Positions 1 to 7,054 of a DNA stretch of 43,970 nt are shown here, in pieces. The DNA comes from Cytophagales bacterium Alg240-R148 (GTDB lineage: Bacteria; Bacteroidota; Bacteroidia; Cytophagales; Cyclobacteriaceae). A model generated the notes under the pieces. The model saw only the letters and a list, made by a program, of their open reading frames with translations, was not told where the DNA came from and did no database searches. The translations under genes and the position numbers were made by a program. The DNA is taken from NCBI GenBank assembly GCA_900537185.1, contig LS999828.1, positions 268,360 through 312,329 of the forward strand. Direction: 5' to 3'. Every line of letters begins with the position of its first letter. Position 1 is the first letter of the stretch.

Positions 1-1554
1 TTGAAAAAAAAAAAGTGGTCTTGTGGTGATCGAAAACTCGATTTTTTCACTTCTATCACTCAAAGAGACCAAGTAGTTCCGAAACAAATCTCTATCTTCA
101 AGTAAAAAATGGGTCCTTCCGGGTTCGTGGATATCTCTAGAGATAGAAAAATTAGCTACGCTGTACTCAGAATTTCCAGTAAACCACCCTATATTCCCTC
201 CATACTTCCATTCGTTGTCTTTAAAACCGTATCCAAAATAAGCTCCTGTGATCAGCCGATCGGTTAACAATCCTTCGAAATTGGCACCTATTCCTAACCG
301 AACCCCCTCCACTTTGTTTAACTTAAACACATTGCTAATTTCTATTTTGTTTTTTCTGTACGAAATATTTTCGGATATCAGCGAAGTTCCCAATTTGTGC
401 AATAGAAAATGCCCCATCGTTTCTTTGTTGACAGAATCCTTTTTAAAGGAAAAATTTCTTCTGACGCGGTCGGGATTTTTAAGCTCTACCCAATCTTCAT
501 TTTCTTTGACGGATGGAGAAAAACTCAGTGTAGATAATTTTAATTGAACCGTATCGTGCTCCTGCATCCCAAAATGGCTTCTGGTAGATTTAAAATTAAT
601 AATGGAATTACTTTTGGAATCGGTCAGCTTGTACAACTCCGAACTTTGTTCCGTTTTCACAGGAAATAATACCCCATCTATTTCTGCATATTCAAAAGAC
701 TGCACAAATGACCATTGTTTCAGGCTCGAAAAATAACTTCCTCCAACCAACCTATTGTTTTCCATGTCCATCAATAAAACCCCATAAACTTTAGCAAATT
801 TCTTGGATTTTTTAGGGCTTATAAAAATAAAAGCATAGCGCGATTTCCCAATGTTGACATACTCTACAAACGAAAAAGAATACCTCGAAAGATTGTCTGG
901 ATATAGTGGTCCAAAATAATTCAAATCAAAAAATTTAATGTACCTATTGGAAGCTGCTAACGTTTGGTACCCGTTTGGTATGCGCATCCTTCGAACATCT
1001 TTTACTTGAACCGTATCTTGAAATATTTCCTTGTGTAGAATTTGTTGTCTTTGCCTACCTTTTCGGAGCACATTAAAATCCTTAACATCAAAATATACCT
1101 TATTGCTTTTTTGTCCTTTTTGCTCGCCTTGGGTATAAACTCTATGGTAGTAAACCTCGTTTTCTGCAAGATATTCTAAGTATTTGGTGTAATTGTGAAA
1201 TTTAAACCGGTTTTCAATTAAAAAATTTTCTATGAAAGAATCTGCATCTCCCGTTACTTCAAACGCCTTGCGTTGTAAAAAAATATCAGCAGTGGAATCT
1301 GAAATTGTTAAAACTTTATGCTCATACAAGGGGTGGTGGATGGTGTACTCCTTGCCAATTTCTAATGTAATCGTACCTGAAAAATTAGAAAGCGATTTCG
1401 ATTGAGACGATTGGGCAATACAATACCCCACATAAAGCCTGTCTGTACCATCTCTAACTACAACATCTCTTACTTTTTTTTGAGCAGAGCCAAACAAAGG
1501 AATAAAAACAATTCCCAACAAAATAAGCAGTACTGTTCTTGTGCCAATATTCAT
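1..1554 (-). CDS. DUF5686-like outer-membrane protein, partial (C-terminus off left edge)
   Basis: The minus strand is open without a stop from an ATG at 1554 to the window edge (518 codons), so only the N-terminal part is present. The protein starts with a typical signal peptide (hydrophobic residues about 8-22, ending FGSAQ). Then come a carboxypeptidase-regulatory-like segment with an aspartate-rich stretch, and a long beta-rich region with alternating aromatic and polar residues (YGGNIGWF, GAYFGYGF) like the strands of an outer-membrane barrel. The overall pattern resembles the Bacteroidota DUF5686/carboxypeptidase-like-regulatory family, often seen as outer-membrane proteins of unknown role. 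Family assignment is from recognition only and is moderate; that it is a real secreted gene is well supported. A TATCTTTC box at 1563-1570 on the minus strand resembles the -7 element but lies very near the start codon. Confidence 0.7.
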   Translation of the reverse strand, partial: MNIGTRTVLLILLGIVFIPLFGSAQKKVRDVVVRDGTDRLYVGYCIAQSSQSKSLSNFSGTITLEIGKEYTIHHPLYEHKVLTISDSTADIFLQRKAFEVTGDADSFIENFLIENRFKFHNYTKYLEYLAENEVYYHRVYTQGEQKGQKSNKVYFDVKDFNVLRKGRQRQQILHKEIFQDTVQVKDVRRMRIPNGYQTLAASNRYIKFFDLNYFGPLYPDNLSRYSFSFVEYVNIGKSRYAFIFISPKKSKKFAKVYGVLLMDMENNRLVGGSYFSSLKQWSFVQSFEYAEIDGVLFPVKTEQSSELYKLTDSKSNSIINFKSTRSHFGMQEHDTVQLKLSTLSFSPSVKENEDWVELKNPDRVRRNFSFKKDSVNKETMGHFLLHKLGTSLISENISYRKNKIEISNVFKLNKVEGVRLGIGANFEGLLTDRLITGAYFGYGFKDNEWKYGGNIGWFTGNSEYSVANFSISRDIHEPGRTHFLLEDRDLFRNYLVSLSDRSEKIEFSITTRPLFFFQ

Positions 1555-1737
1555 TTGAATTTGAAAGATAGCCAATTACATAGATTAAAATCAAATATTA
1601 TTAAATATCGATTCAAATTAATAATTAGAACCAGTTCTTAACACTATAACAACAATTAGTTGACGCCCATCCATTGAACAACCATTACATTTACACCGGT
1701 AATCAGCAAAATTAACAAGTTGGTTTAGGTTAGTCAT

Positions 1738-1765
1738 AAGCCGGTCAAAAGGACCGGCTTTTTTT
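1738..1765 (+). terminator. Intrinsic terminator or attenuator ahead of the deoxynucleoside kinase
   Basis: A perfect 9-bp stem (AAGCCGGTC at 1738-1746 with GACCGGCTT at 1752-1760, loop AAAAG) is followed directly by a T run. It is oriented for plus-strand transcription. No plus-strand gene precedes it, since the left neighbour is divergent. It therefore ends either a small RNA made from about 1560-1737 or a premature leader transcript of the gene at 1804. An upstream ACCGGT (1695-1700) can pair with the 5' arm of the stem. Confidence 0.75.
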
Positions 1766-1803
1766 ATTTTAATTCTTGTCCTATCTTCATCAAAAAAAAC
1801 AAC

Positions 1804-2418
1804 ATGCACGTAGGAATTTGTGGCAACATAGGCTCAGGAAAAACAACTTTGGCAAAGATGTTGGCCAAACAGTTTAATTGGAAATTAGAATTAGAAAGTG
1901 TAGAAGACAATCCTTATCTAAAAGATTTTTATGAAGACATGACCCGTTGGTCATTTCATTTGCAGATTTTTTTCCTCAACAGCAGGTTCAGACAAGTAAA
2001 AAACATCAATAAAGCCCAACAGACCACCATTCAGGACCGCACCATCTACGAAGACGCCTATATATTTGCGCAAAATCTATACGACTCAAAATTTATAACA
2101 GAACGCGATTACCAAAGTTACTTGACCCTCTTTCATTCTATGATTGAACACGTGGCACCACCAGATTTAATCATTTATTTAAAAGCCGATATTCCAAAGT
2201 TGGTGCAACAAATTCAAAAAAGAGGGCGGGCTTATGAAAGCGCCATCCGGCTAGATTATTTGCAAAACCTCAATACCCATTACGAAAACTGGATGCACTC
2301 CTACGAATTAGGGAAAAAACTGGTAATTGAGGTGGACCACCTAGACTTTGTAGAAAATGTGGAAGATTTTTCTGAAATTGTTGAAAAGATCAACAGAGAA
2401 ATAAACGGCTTATTTTAG
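1804..2418 (+). CDS. Deoxynucleoside kinase (dNK/dGK/dAK family)
   Basis: A 204-residue cytosolic kinase of the deoxyribonucleoside salvage family, which phosphorylates deoxynucleosides with ATP. Visible motifs are the P-loop GNIGSGKTT at residues 7-15, the substrate-binding DRTIYEDAYIFA segment (the family's DR[ST] motif with following E/D residues), and the arginine-rich lid KRGRAYE. Length fits the family (about 200-220). The exact nucleoside specificity (dA, dG, dC) cannot be read from the sequence. The ATG at 1804 starts right before the P-loop strand, as expected. The stop is followed after 4 nt by the next gene's start, so the two are probably co-transcribed. A terminator-like hairpin 44 nt upstream may control entry into the gene. 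Confidence 0.9.
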   Translation: MHVGICGNIGSGKTTLAKMLAKQFNWKLELESVEDNPYLKDFYEDMTRWSFHLQIFFLNSRFRQVKNINKAQQTTIQDRTIYEDAYIFAQNLYDSKFITERDYQSYLTLFHSMIEHVAPPDLIIYLKADIPKLVQQIQKRGRAYESAIRLDYLQNLNTHYENWMHSYELGKKLVIEVDHLDFVENVEDFSEIVEKINREINGLF

Positions 2419-2422
2419 TCAT

Positions 2423-3862
2423 ATGCAGGAACCTAGAATAAAAAAGCTAGAAAAAATAGCGCAGCAACTTGACCCAAACCAAACGGATCGCAAAGCGCTT
2501 TTACAGACTGTCAGTTCTACGATAGAAAATTTTTTATCCAATCTTCCCGAGGCAAAAACCTATTCGACCAATAAAAACACTTCAAAAACCAACCAACTGC
2601 AAGTTACTTCCAATGGAGAACCTTTGGAAACCTTACTCACACAGTTTAAAACAGAAGTTGAAGACACTGGGATAAACGCGGCCTCCGGAGGCCACCTTGG
2701 TTACATACCTGGAGGCGGGTTGTATGCAGCTGCTTTGGCCGACTACATTGCTGCTACCACCAACCGGTATGCAGGGGTTTATTTTGCTTCTCCAGGCGCG
2801 GTTGCAATGGAAAATTCATTGATCGAATTTATGGCTGCAACAGTTGGGTATGGCCCTGATGCTGCAGGTAATTTAACTTCTGGGGGTTCTTATGCCAGCC
2901 TTATCAGTATAATCACCGCCAGAGACGCAATGAAAATCAAGGCGGCTGAATTTCACCGACTGGTCGTATACAAAACAAAACAAACCCACCACGCCCTATT
3001 AAAATCAATTAAGGCCGCTGGTTTGCGAGAGTGTATTGTAAGAGATATCGCTGTAGACGAGCAGTATAAAATGCGCAGCGAAGCCTTGGCCGCAAGTGTT
3101 GAAGAAGATAAGCACAATGGCTTACTGCCCTTTATGATTATAGGATCTGCTGGTACTACCGATGTTGGTGCCATTGACCCTCTAGATGCACTAGCAGAAA
3201 TTGCCAACAAACATGGTGTTTGGTTCCATGTAGATGCCGCCTATGGTGGTGCATTTATGCTGGTCGAAGAAATGAAAACCTTATTTAAGGGTATTGAAAA
3301 AAGTGATTCTGTTGTACTGGACCCACACAAGGGGCTTTTCCTGCCATTTGGAAGTGGCATGGTACTCGTAAAAAACAAAAACAAACTCTTAGAATCCAAT
3401 GCCTACGATGCGAGTTACATGGAAGATGCCATCCACCACAACGATGCTTTGTCTCCGGCTGATTTGTCTCCTGAATTAAGCAAACACTTTAGAGGGCTGC
3501 GCATGTGGCTCCCTTTAAAGCTGCATGGCATAGAACCTTTCCAAGCTTGTCTGGAAGAAAAAATACTTTTAGCACAGTACTTTTATAATTGCATTGCAAA
3601 TAAAGTACAATTTGAAGTTGAATTTCCACCCCAACTATCCGTTGTTCACTACCGCTACCTTCCCTTAAAAGGAGATGCCAATGCATTTAATAAAAACTTA
3701 GTAAAACGCATTCAAGACGAAGGTAGTTTTTTCATATCCTACACTACCTTGAATGACAAAGTATTTATACGGCTGGCAGTATTGTCCTTTCGTACCCATT
3801 TAAAGGATATAAAGTCGTTTTTGCTACTATTGTTCAAAATTATTAAAGAACTCGATAGTTAG
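2423..3862 (+). CDS. Group II pyridoxal-5'-phosphate decarboxylase, aromatic-L-amino-acid type
   Basis: A 479-residue PLP enzyme of fold type I, group II decarboxylases (AADC/glutamate decarboxylase family). Seen in order: a helical N-terminal region; GGHLGYIPGGG, which corresponds to the HP.F.A/Y..P segment of aromatic decarboxylases; TSGGSYASL, the phosphate-binding serine region; HVDAAYGGAF, with the PLP-pyridine Asp; and DPHKG, with the Schiff-base lysine at K303. Further on, the HFRGLRMWLPLKLHG segment corresponds to the RRFRSLKLW-type motif of AADCs. These support an aromatic or related amino-acid decarboxylase. The substrate cannot be fixed, and other members of the group (cysteine sulfinate, 2,4-diaminobutyrate) remain possible. 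It lies 4 nt after the deoxynucleoside kinase gene and about 60 nt before a lipid kinase gene, so it is likely in one transcript with them. Confidence 0.88.
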   Translation: MQEPRIKKLEKIAQQLDPNQTDRKALLQTVSSTIENFLSNLPEAKTYSTNKNTSKTNQLQVTSNGEPLETLLTQFKTEVEDTGINAASGGHLGYIPGGGLYAAALADYIAATTNRYAGVYFASPGAVAMENSLIEFMAATVGYGPDAAGNLTSGGSYASLISIITARDAMKIKAAEFHRLVVYKTKQTHHALLKSIKAAGLRECIVRDIAVDEQYKMRSEALAASVEEDKHNGLLPFMIIGSAGTTDVGAIDPLDALAEIANKHGVWFHVDAAYGGAFMLVEEMKTLFKGIEKSDSVVLDPHKGLFLPFGSGMVLVKNKNKLLESNAYDASYMEDAIHHNDALSPADLSPELSKHFRGLRMWLPLKLHGIEPFQACLEEKILLAQYFYNCIANKVQFEVEFPPQLSVVHYRYLPLKGDANAFNKNLVKRIQDEGSFFISYTTLNDKVFIRLAVLSFRTHLKDIKSFLLLLFKIIKELDS

Positions 3863-3923
3863 TGGCCTATTTTTTTTGATCTGTACTTACAAGCTTTTAG
3901 ATTTGTTCGATAACACCACTCCA

Positions 3924-4796
3924 ATGGAAGCCAACAAAAAAGCTCTTGTCATTCTCAACCCAAAATCAGGCACCAAAAGCAAAAAAGGGTTGATACGACA
4001 GCTTGAACAAAATGCGGAATGGGTGGATTTTAGGTTTACAGAAAAACCTGGGCACCTTACAACAATTATAGAAGAGGAATTTGACCAATACAGCATTTTT
4101 ATCGCTGCAGGTGGAGATGGAACCGTCAATGAAATGGCAAAAAAACTGTATAACACAGACAAAATCATGGGTATCATCCCCTACGGTTCAGGCAATGGTT
4201 TTGCAAGAGAACTGGGGTTCAAAAATAAAATACCAAGGCTGATCAAGGGAATAAAAAAAGGCAAGCACCTCCATATTGATGTGATACACATCAATGAACA
4301 TCCCTTTGTAAATATGGCGGGTTTTGGTTTGGACAGTTATGTGGCACATTTATTCCAGAACCTTCCTAAACGCGGGTTATTGTCGTATGTCAAAAGCACC
4401 TATAAAGCATTAAAAACCTTTCAACCTTTCAAGGCAAGTATTGAATATAAAAAACAAAAAGTAGAAGATGACTTTTTGATGGTGGCCATTGCCAACACCA
4501 GACAGTTCGGAAACAACGCTAAAATTGCTCCAAATGCCGACCCATGCGACGGCATATTTGATATTGTAATGGTACGCAAAGTGCCATTTTACAACTATTT
4601 GCAGTTTGGCTACCAAATGTTTACCGGTCGGTTGGCCAAGTCCAAATATGTAGAATTTATTCCATGTCAAGAAAAAGCCGTAATACAATCTTCCAACGAA
4701 CAATTTCACATAGATGGTGAACCTATTTTTATACAAAGCCCACTTACCATCGAATTAAAACCCAAAGCCTTAAGAGTGTTGAACCTCAAGAACTAA
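3924..4796 (+). CDS. Diacylglycerol-kinase-family lipid kinase (YegS/BmrU-like)
   Basis: A 290-residue member of the DAGK_cat family, which phosphorylates lipid alcohols such as diacylglycerol or sphingoid bases at the cytoplasmic face of the membrane. It opens with [15 protein letters not shown], carries the nucleotide-binding [13 protein letters not shown] motif and the [13 protein letters not shown] motif, and has the C-terminal HIDGEP segment typical of YegS-type proteins. I chose the ATG at 3924. The frame stays open upstream to a TTG at 3876, but those extra 16 residues precede the first beta-strand and match nothing in the family. The substrate is unknown. Bacteroidota make both glycerolipids and sphingolipids, so either is plausible. 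The stop codon overlaps that of the convergent mgsA by 3 bases. Confidence 0.88.
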   Translation: MEANKKALVILNPKSGTKSKKGLIRQLEQNAEWVDFRFTEKPGHLTTIIEEEFDQYSIFIAAGGDGTVNEMAKKLYNTDKIMGIIPYGSGNGFARELGFKNKIPRLIKGIKKGKHLHIDVIHINEHPFVNMAGFGLDSYVAHLFQNLPKRGLLSYVKSTYKALKTFQPFKASIEYKKQKVEDDFLMVAIANTRQFGNNAKIAPNADPCDGIFDIVMVRKVPFYNYLQFGYQMFTGRLAKSKYVEFIPCQEKAVIQSSNEQFHIDGEPIFIQSPLTIELKPKALRVLNLKN

Positions 4797-5170
4797 ACAC
4801 CATCTATTATGCCTTTCAAAACAAACAGGGCGCTAGCCGGGTTGGTTGCCAAAGGGATGTTGTGTACATCACACAAACGCAAGAGCATCAAGACATCGGG
4901 TTCATGCGGGTGTTTGCCGAGAGGGTCCCTAAAAAAGATTACTGCATCTACTTTTCCTTCTACTAAGTCAGAAGCTATTTGTGCATCGCCTCCTAGTGGA
5001 CCACTTAACTTAGCATCCACCCGTAGTCCTGCGTTTTCAGCATGTTTTCCAGTTGTTCCTGTAGCAATGATTTCCACCCCATCAAAATAATCTACATGAT
5101 CTTTAATGAAGGCCACCATTTCCGCTTTTTTTCCGTCGTGTGCAATGACTGCAATTCTTTTACTACTCAT
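4793..5170 (-). CDS. mgsA: Methylglyoxal synthase
   Basis: A 125-residue cytosolic enzyme that converts dihydroxyacetone phosphate to methylglyoxal and phosphate, a bypass of lower glycolysis. The sequence shows the family hallmarks: [10 protein letters not shown] at the N-terminus with the conserved His/Asp, [10 protein letters not shown] (phosphate-binding threonines), [11 protein letters not shown] with the catalytic Asp, [14 protein letters not shown] with the conserved histidines, and PLATNPASA near the end. Length is slightly short of E. coli MgsA but normal for the family. It starts directly after the stop of the DUF2141 gene with no gap, so both are on one transcript. Its stop (4793-4795) overlaps that of the convergent lipid kinase. 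Confidence 0.95.
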   Translation of the reverse strand: MSSKRIAVIAHDGKKAEMVAFIKDHVDYFDGVEIIATGTTGKHAENAGLRVDAKLSGPLGGDAQIASDLVEGKVDAVIFFRDPLGKHPHEPDVLMLLRLCDVHNIPLATNPASALFVLKGIIDGV

Positions 5171-5599
5171 TTATTTAACTTGAATTGAAATTGTTTGTTG
5201 GTCTTCGGTAAACTCAAAAAGACAATCTTCGTAGCTCGGTGGACCAAAAGTACCTCGAGCATCATTTGAAAAACCATAGGGTTCTTTAGGAATGCCTATA
5301 AAATTGGTATCCATTTTATCGTTGTTGTTGACATCGTGGTGGACTTTTATGGCGTAAGATCCAAAGGGCAAATCGTTGAGAAGCAACCGTGGCGTGCTAT
5401 GTTTCACGGCAATTCTTTTGGCCACTACAAAATTTTCATCGGTTTTAAAGTGTTCTTTCGCTTTAAAAACCACGACCCTTAGTGTTCCTTCTACTTTTTT
5501 TAATTGGCCAAATTGAATAGCCAATGTACCTCTTTGTACCGGTTTGCTAGAAACCAAAAGCAACAAAATAAGACCAGCAATTATAGTACTGTACCGCAT
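5171..5599 (-). CDS. DUF2141 family secreted protein
   Basis: A 142-residue protein with an N-terminal signal peptide (hydrophobic residues about 5-17, then KPVQRG) followed by one beta-sandwich DUF2141 domain. The diagnostic elements are the early GTLRVVVFKAKEHF strand, the DLPFGSYAIKVHHDVNNNDKMDTNFIGIPKEPYGFSNDA region (split here as the 'AIKVHHDVNNNDKMDTNF' and 'GIPKEPYGFSNDA' motifs) and a C-terminal strand. The DVNNNDKMD acidic loop looks Ca2+-binding-like. DUF2141 proteins are common periplasmic or outer-surface proteins of unknown function in Bacteroidota and Proteobacteria. It is first in a two-gene unit with mgsA. No functional link to methylglyoxal is evident. Confidence 0.88.
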   Translation of the reverse strand: MRYSTIIAGLILLLLVSSKPVQRGTLAIQFGQLKKVEGTLRVVVFKAKEHFKTDENFVVAKRIAVKHSTPRLLLNDLPFGSYAIKVHHDVNNNDKMDTNFIGIPKEPYGFSNDARGTFGPPSYEDCLFEFTEDQQTISIQVK

Positions 5600-5752
5600 A
5601 TAATTTCAATATTACAAATAAAAATGACGTTAACAATTTTCGGCAATATACATGTCTTTTTAATATTGATTTTTTAATTAAAGGTTAATTATTTAGAAAT
5701 TATTTCAATTTTCATACTTAATAAACCATGTTCACTTTTGCTGTTAATAGCT

Positions 5753-5769
5753 CTAATTATTATAATTAG
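5753..5769. promoter_or_regulatory. Inverted repeat upstream of the RND efflux operon (candidate operator)
   Basis: A perfect 8-bp inverted repeat, CTAATTAT-T-ATAATTAG, lies about 95 nt before the adaptor start codon in an AT-rich intergenic region of 264 bp. The arms are AT-only apart from the outer C/G, so chance is possible. No regulator is encoded next to the operon. Confidence 0.35.
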
Positions 5770-5826
5770 TAATATTTAACATCAAAAAGCGACAATAAGA
5801 TTGCAAAAAGCATGTGTATAAGATAA

Positions 5827-5848
5827 ATTGCTGCTCACTAGCAGTAAT
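5827..5848. promoter_or_regulatory. Inverted repeat immediately before the RND adaptor start (candidate operator or leader hairpin)
   Basis: ATTGCTGCT-CACT-AGCAGTAAT forms a 9-bp arm pair with one G.T wobble and a 4-nt spacer, ending 15 nt before the ATG at 5864. It could be a repressor site over the transcription start or an RNA hairpin affecting translation. Efflux operons of this type are often controlled by TetR/MarR-type repressors. Confidence 0.4.
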
Positions 5849-5863
5849 TGATAAACATCAACT

Positions 5864-7045
5864 ATGAATTTAAAAGACTTAACCAATCGTTTTGGTAGCA
5901 ATGCAGTACAACTGTTCTTGCTTTCAATTGTTATCTTTGGGTGTTCTGGAGATAAAAAACAAAAACAACTTCCACCTCAAAATGTAACTTATGTACAGCC
6001 AGTTGTAAAAACTGTGCCCATTTTCAATGAGTTTGTTGGTCAGGTTTATGGTAAGGTTGATATTCCAATAAGAGCTCGAGTAGAAGGGTATCTAGAAGGC
6101 ATTCATTTTAACGAAGGTTTTAGAGTCAACAAAGGGCAACTATTGTACTCCATTGATTCACAACCTTTTGAAGCTGAGGTTACTGCAAAAAGAAGTAATT
6201 TAAGAGAGGCACAAACCGAATTGGTAAGGGCCGAAAATGAACTCAAAAGATATGAGCCTTTGGTAAAAATTAATGCGGTAAGTAAAAGTGACTACGATGC
6301 TACATTAGCACAACGCGATGCTGCATTGGCCTCAGAAAAAGCTGCCCGTGCTTCGCTCGAAATAAGCCAAATCAATTTGAGTTATGCCAAGATAAAATCT
6401 CCTGTTGATGGCATCATTGGTAAAACAAAAGCAAAGATTGGCGAATTTGTAGGTAGAGACCCCAACCCGGTCATTTTAAATACCATATCCAATGTTTCTT
6501 TTGTAAGGGTAGAATTTTTTCTTGCTGAAAATGAATATTTAAGATTTGCTCAAAACATAAAAATCAATGAAGACGGAACTGTTGAAAGGCAAGACAATTC
6601 TGAAGAGTCTAATTTAGAGCTGATACTTTCCAATGGTACCGTGCATCCTCATAAAGGTAAAATAGACTTTTTAGACAGAGAAGTTGACCCTATGACTGGG
6701 GCCATTTTGGTTCAGGCCTCTTTTCCAAACCCAAGCAGAATACTTAAACCAGGACAATATGCAAAAGTTAGGGCTCAAGTTTTCCTAGTTACTGATGCCA
6801 TTTTGGTGCCGCAACGATGTGTAACCGAATTGCAAGGACAGTATTCTTTGCGAGTTGTAAAAGATGACAATACCATTGAAATTAAACAAGTAACACCAGG
6901 CGAACGCATTGGAGACATGTGGTTGATAACTGAGGGAATTACAACAACAGATAAAATTGTAATGGACGGGATTCAAAAAGTACGCTCTGGAATGACCGTT
7001 ACAGCAAAAGCTGTGGAGTTCAAAAGTAAATTTGACATCAAATAA
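5864..7045 (+). CDS. RND efflux periplasmic adaptor (membrane fusion protein, AcrA/MexA type)
   Basis: A 393-residue adaptor that links the inner-membrane RND pump to the outer-membrane channel. The N-terminus has a hydrophobic stretch (about residues 17-27) ending in IFGC, a plausible though non-ideal lipobox with Cys at about 27, so it is likely a lipoprotein. Then follow the beta-barrel/lipoyl half-motif (RARVEGYLEGIHFNEG), the alpha-helical hairpin (residues about 95-155, rich in A/E/K/R), the second lipoyl half (INLSYAKIKSPVDGIIG), and the beta-barrel and membrane-proximal domains ending with VPQRCVTELQGQYSLRVV and DKIVMDGIQKVRSGMTV. Order and length match the HAE1 adaptors. It is first in a three-gene operon, 9 nt before the permease gene. 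Confidence 0.94.
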   Translation: MNLKDLTNRFGSNAVQLFLLSIVIFGCSGDKKQKQLPPQNVTYVQPVVKTVPIFNEFVGQVYGKVDIPIRARVEGYLEGIHFNEGFRVNKGQLLYSIDSQPFEAEVTAKRSNLREAQTELVRAENELKRYEPLVKINAVSKSDYDATLAQRDAALASEKAARASLEISQINLSYAKIKSPVDGIIGKTKAKIGEFVGRDPNPVILNTISNVSFVRVEFFLAENEYLRFAQNIKINEDGTVERQDNSEESNLELILSNGTVHPHKGKIDFLDREVDPMTGAILVQASFPNPSRILKPGQYAKVRAQVFLVTDAILVPQRCVTELQGQYSLRVVKDDNTIEIKQVTPGERIGDMWLITEGITTTDKIVMDGIQKVRSGMTVTAKAVEFKSKFDIK

Positions 7046-7054
7046 TCCTGTACT

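Noticed and set aside
1618-1809. 63-codon minus-strand ORF before the deoxynucleoside kinase
   Set aside because: It overlaps the terminator hairpin and the kinase start, with no recognisable domain.
3489-3686. Minus-strand ORF inside the PLP decarboxylase gene, and similar antisense ORFs inside pyc, nirB and nas
   Set aside because: All lie wholly within well-supported genes and have no motif or independent start context.
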